This document shows positions 43,173 through 43,263 of a stretch of DNA of 43,263 bases, one piece after another; position 1 is the stretch's first letter, and every line of letters begins with the position of its first letter. Made by a program: the position numbers and the translations under genes. The notes under the pieces were generated by a model, which was not told the origin of the DNA, searched no databases, and saw only the letters and a list, made by a program, of their open reading frames with translations. Source of the stretch: Actinomadura sp. 7K507 (GTDB lineage: Bacteria > Actinomycetota > Actinomycetes > Streptosporangiales > Streptosporangiaceae); the NCBI RefSeq assembly GCF_004348425.1, contig NZ_SMKK01000058.1:1-43263 (forward strand), read 5' to 3'.

Positions 43173-43263
43173 CAAGCCACTCGGCCTATTAGTACCGGTC
43201 GACTCCACACGTTACCGCGCTTCCATCCCCGGCCTATCAACCCAATCGTCTCTTGGGGGCCTT
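43173..43263 (-). rRNA. rrl: 23S ribosomal RNA, 3' end (partial)
   Basis: The minus strand carries the conserved end of 23S rRNA: GTTGATAGGCCGGGGATGGAAG, then CGACCGGTACTAATAGGCCGAG, and ends in TGGCTTG. The gene continues off the right edge, so 16S rRNA would lie further right. Confidence 0.93.

Noticed and set aside
1..43263. CRISPR array, integrase, transposase or tRNA
   Set aside because: None seen on either strand; the only tandem repeats are the coding 36-bp units and the GCACCA set.

Overview
The window is high-GC Gram-positive (actinobacterial) chromosome. Third codon positions are almost all G or C, GTG and TTG starts are common, and mycothiol-dependent genes are present. The block tlyA-nadK-recN-steA-mctB follows the order seen around Mycobacterium tuberculosis Rv1692-Rv1698. 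A Thermomonosporaceae/Actinomadura-type genome is a guess from gene content; no database search was run. Nearly everything is chromosomal housekeeping or envelope and redox genes. No insertion sequence, phage gene, tRNA or CRISPR array was seen.

Layout. 1-5.6 kb: uvrA (minus) with a candidate DNA-damage promoter, a zinc-ribbon metallo-beta-lactamase (MBL) protein, a mycothiol-dependent isomerase-family protein and a Crp/Fnr regulator. 5.7-10.1 kb: a large Crp/HTH-NB-ARC-TPR protein directly behind a small three-helix membrane protein that resembles Pycsar transmembrane effectors. With the Crp gene this is the best candidate for an undescribed signalling or defence module. 10.3-16.4 kb: MBL hydrolase, P-loop kinase-like protein, secreted lipase, the formaldehyde pair mscR-MBL, and a membrane class III adenylate cyclase. 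16.5-24.4 kb: MFS transporter, lipoprotein/MoxR/von Willebrand set, fused acyl-CoA dehydrogenase, and terC behind a yybP-ykoY manganese riboswitch. 24.7-36.5 kb: minus-strand envelope and genome-maintenance block (TPR, HAD phosphatase, small acidic protein, tlyA, nadK, recN, steA, mctB, MraY-like, MurJ, GT4). 37-40.5 kb: DUF1015 protein, MBL protein and a PhoX-like protein. 40.6-43.3 kb: an Arg/Gly-rich TPR protein, then 5S rRNA and the 3' end of 23S rRNA of an operon read on the minus strand.

How the genes work together. mscR and its overlapping MBL partner form a formaldehyde detoxification unit. The tlyA-to-mctB block couples ribosome methylation, NADP supply, recombination repair and septum proteins, and here continues into an MraY-like/MurJ/GT4 trio that looks like a lipid-linked glycan route. 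The Crp, Crp-STAND and membrane-effector genes suggest ligand-gated signalling to the membrane. An adenylate cyclase with all catalytic residues lies about 4.7 kb away, but a functional link is only an inference.
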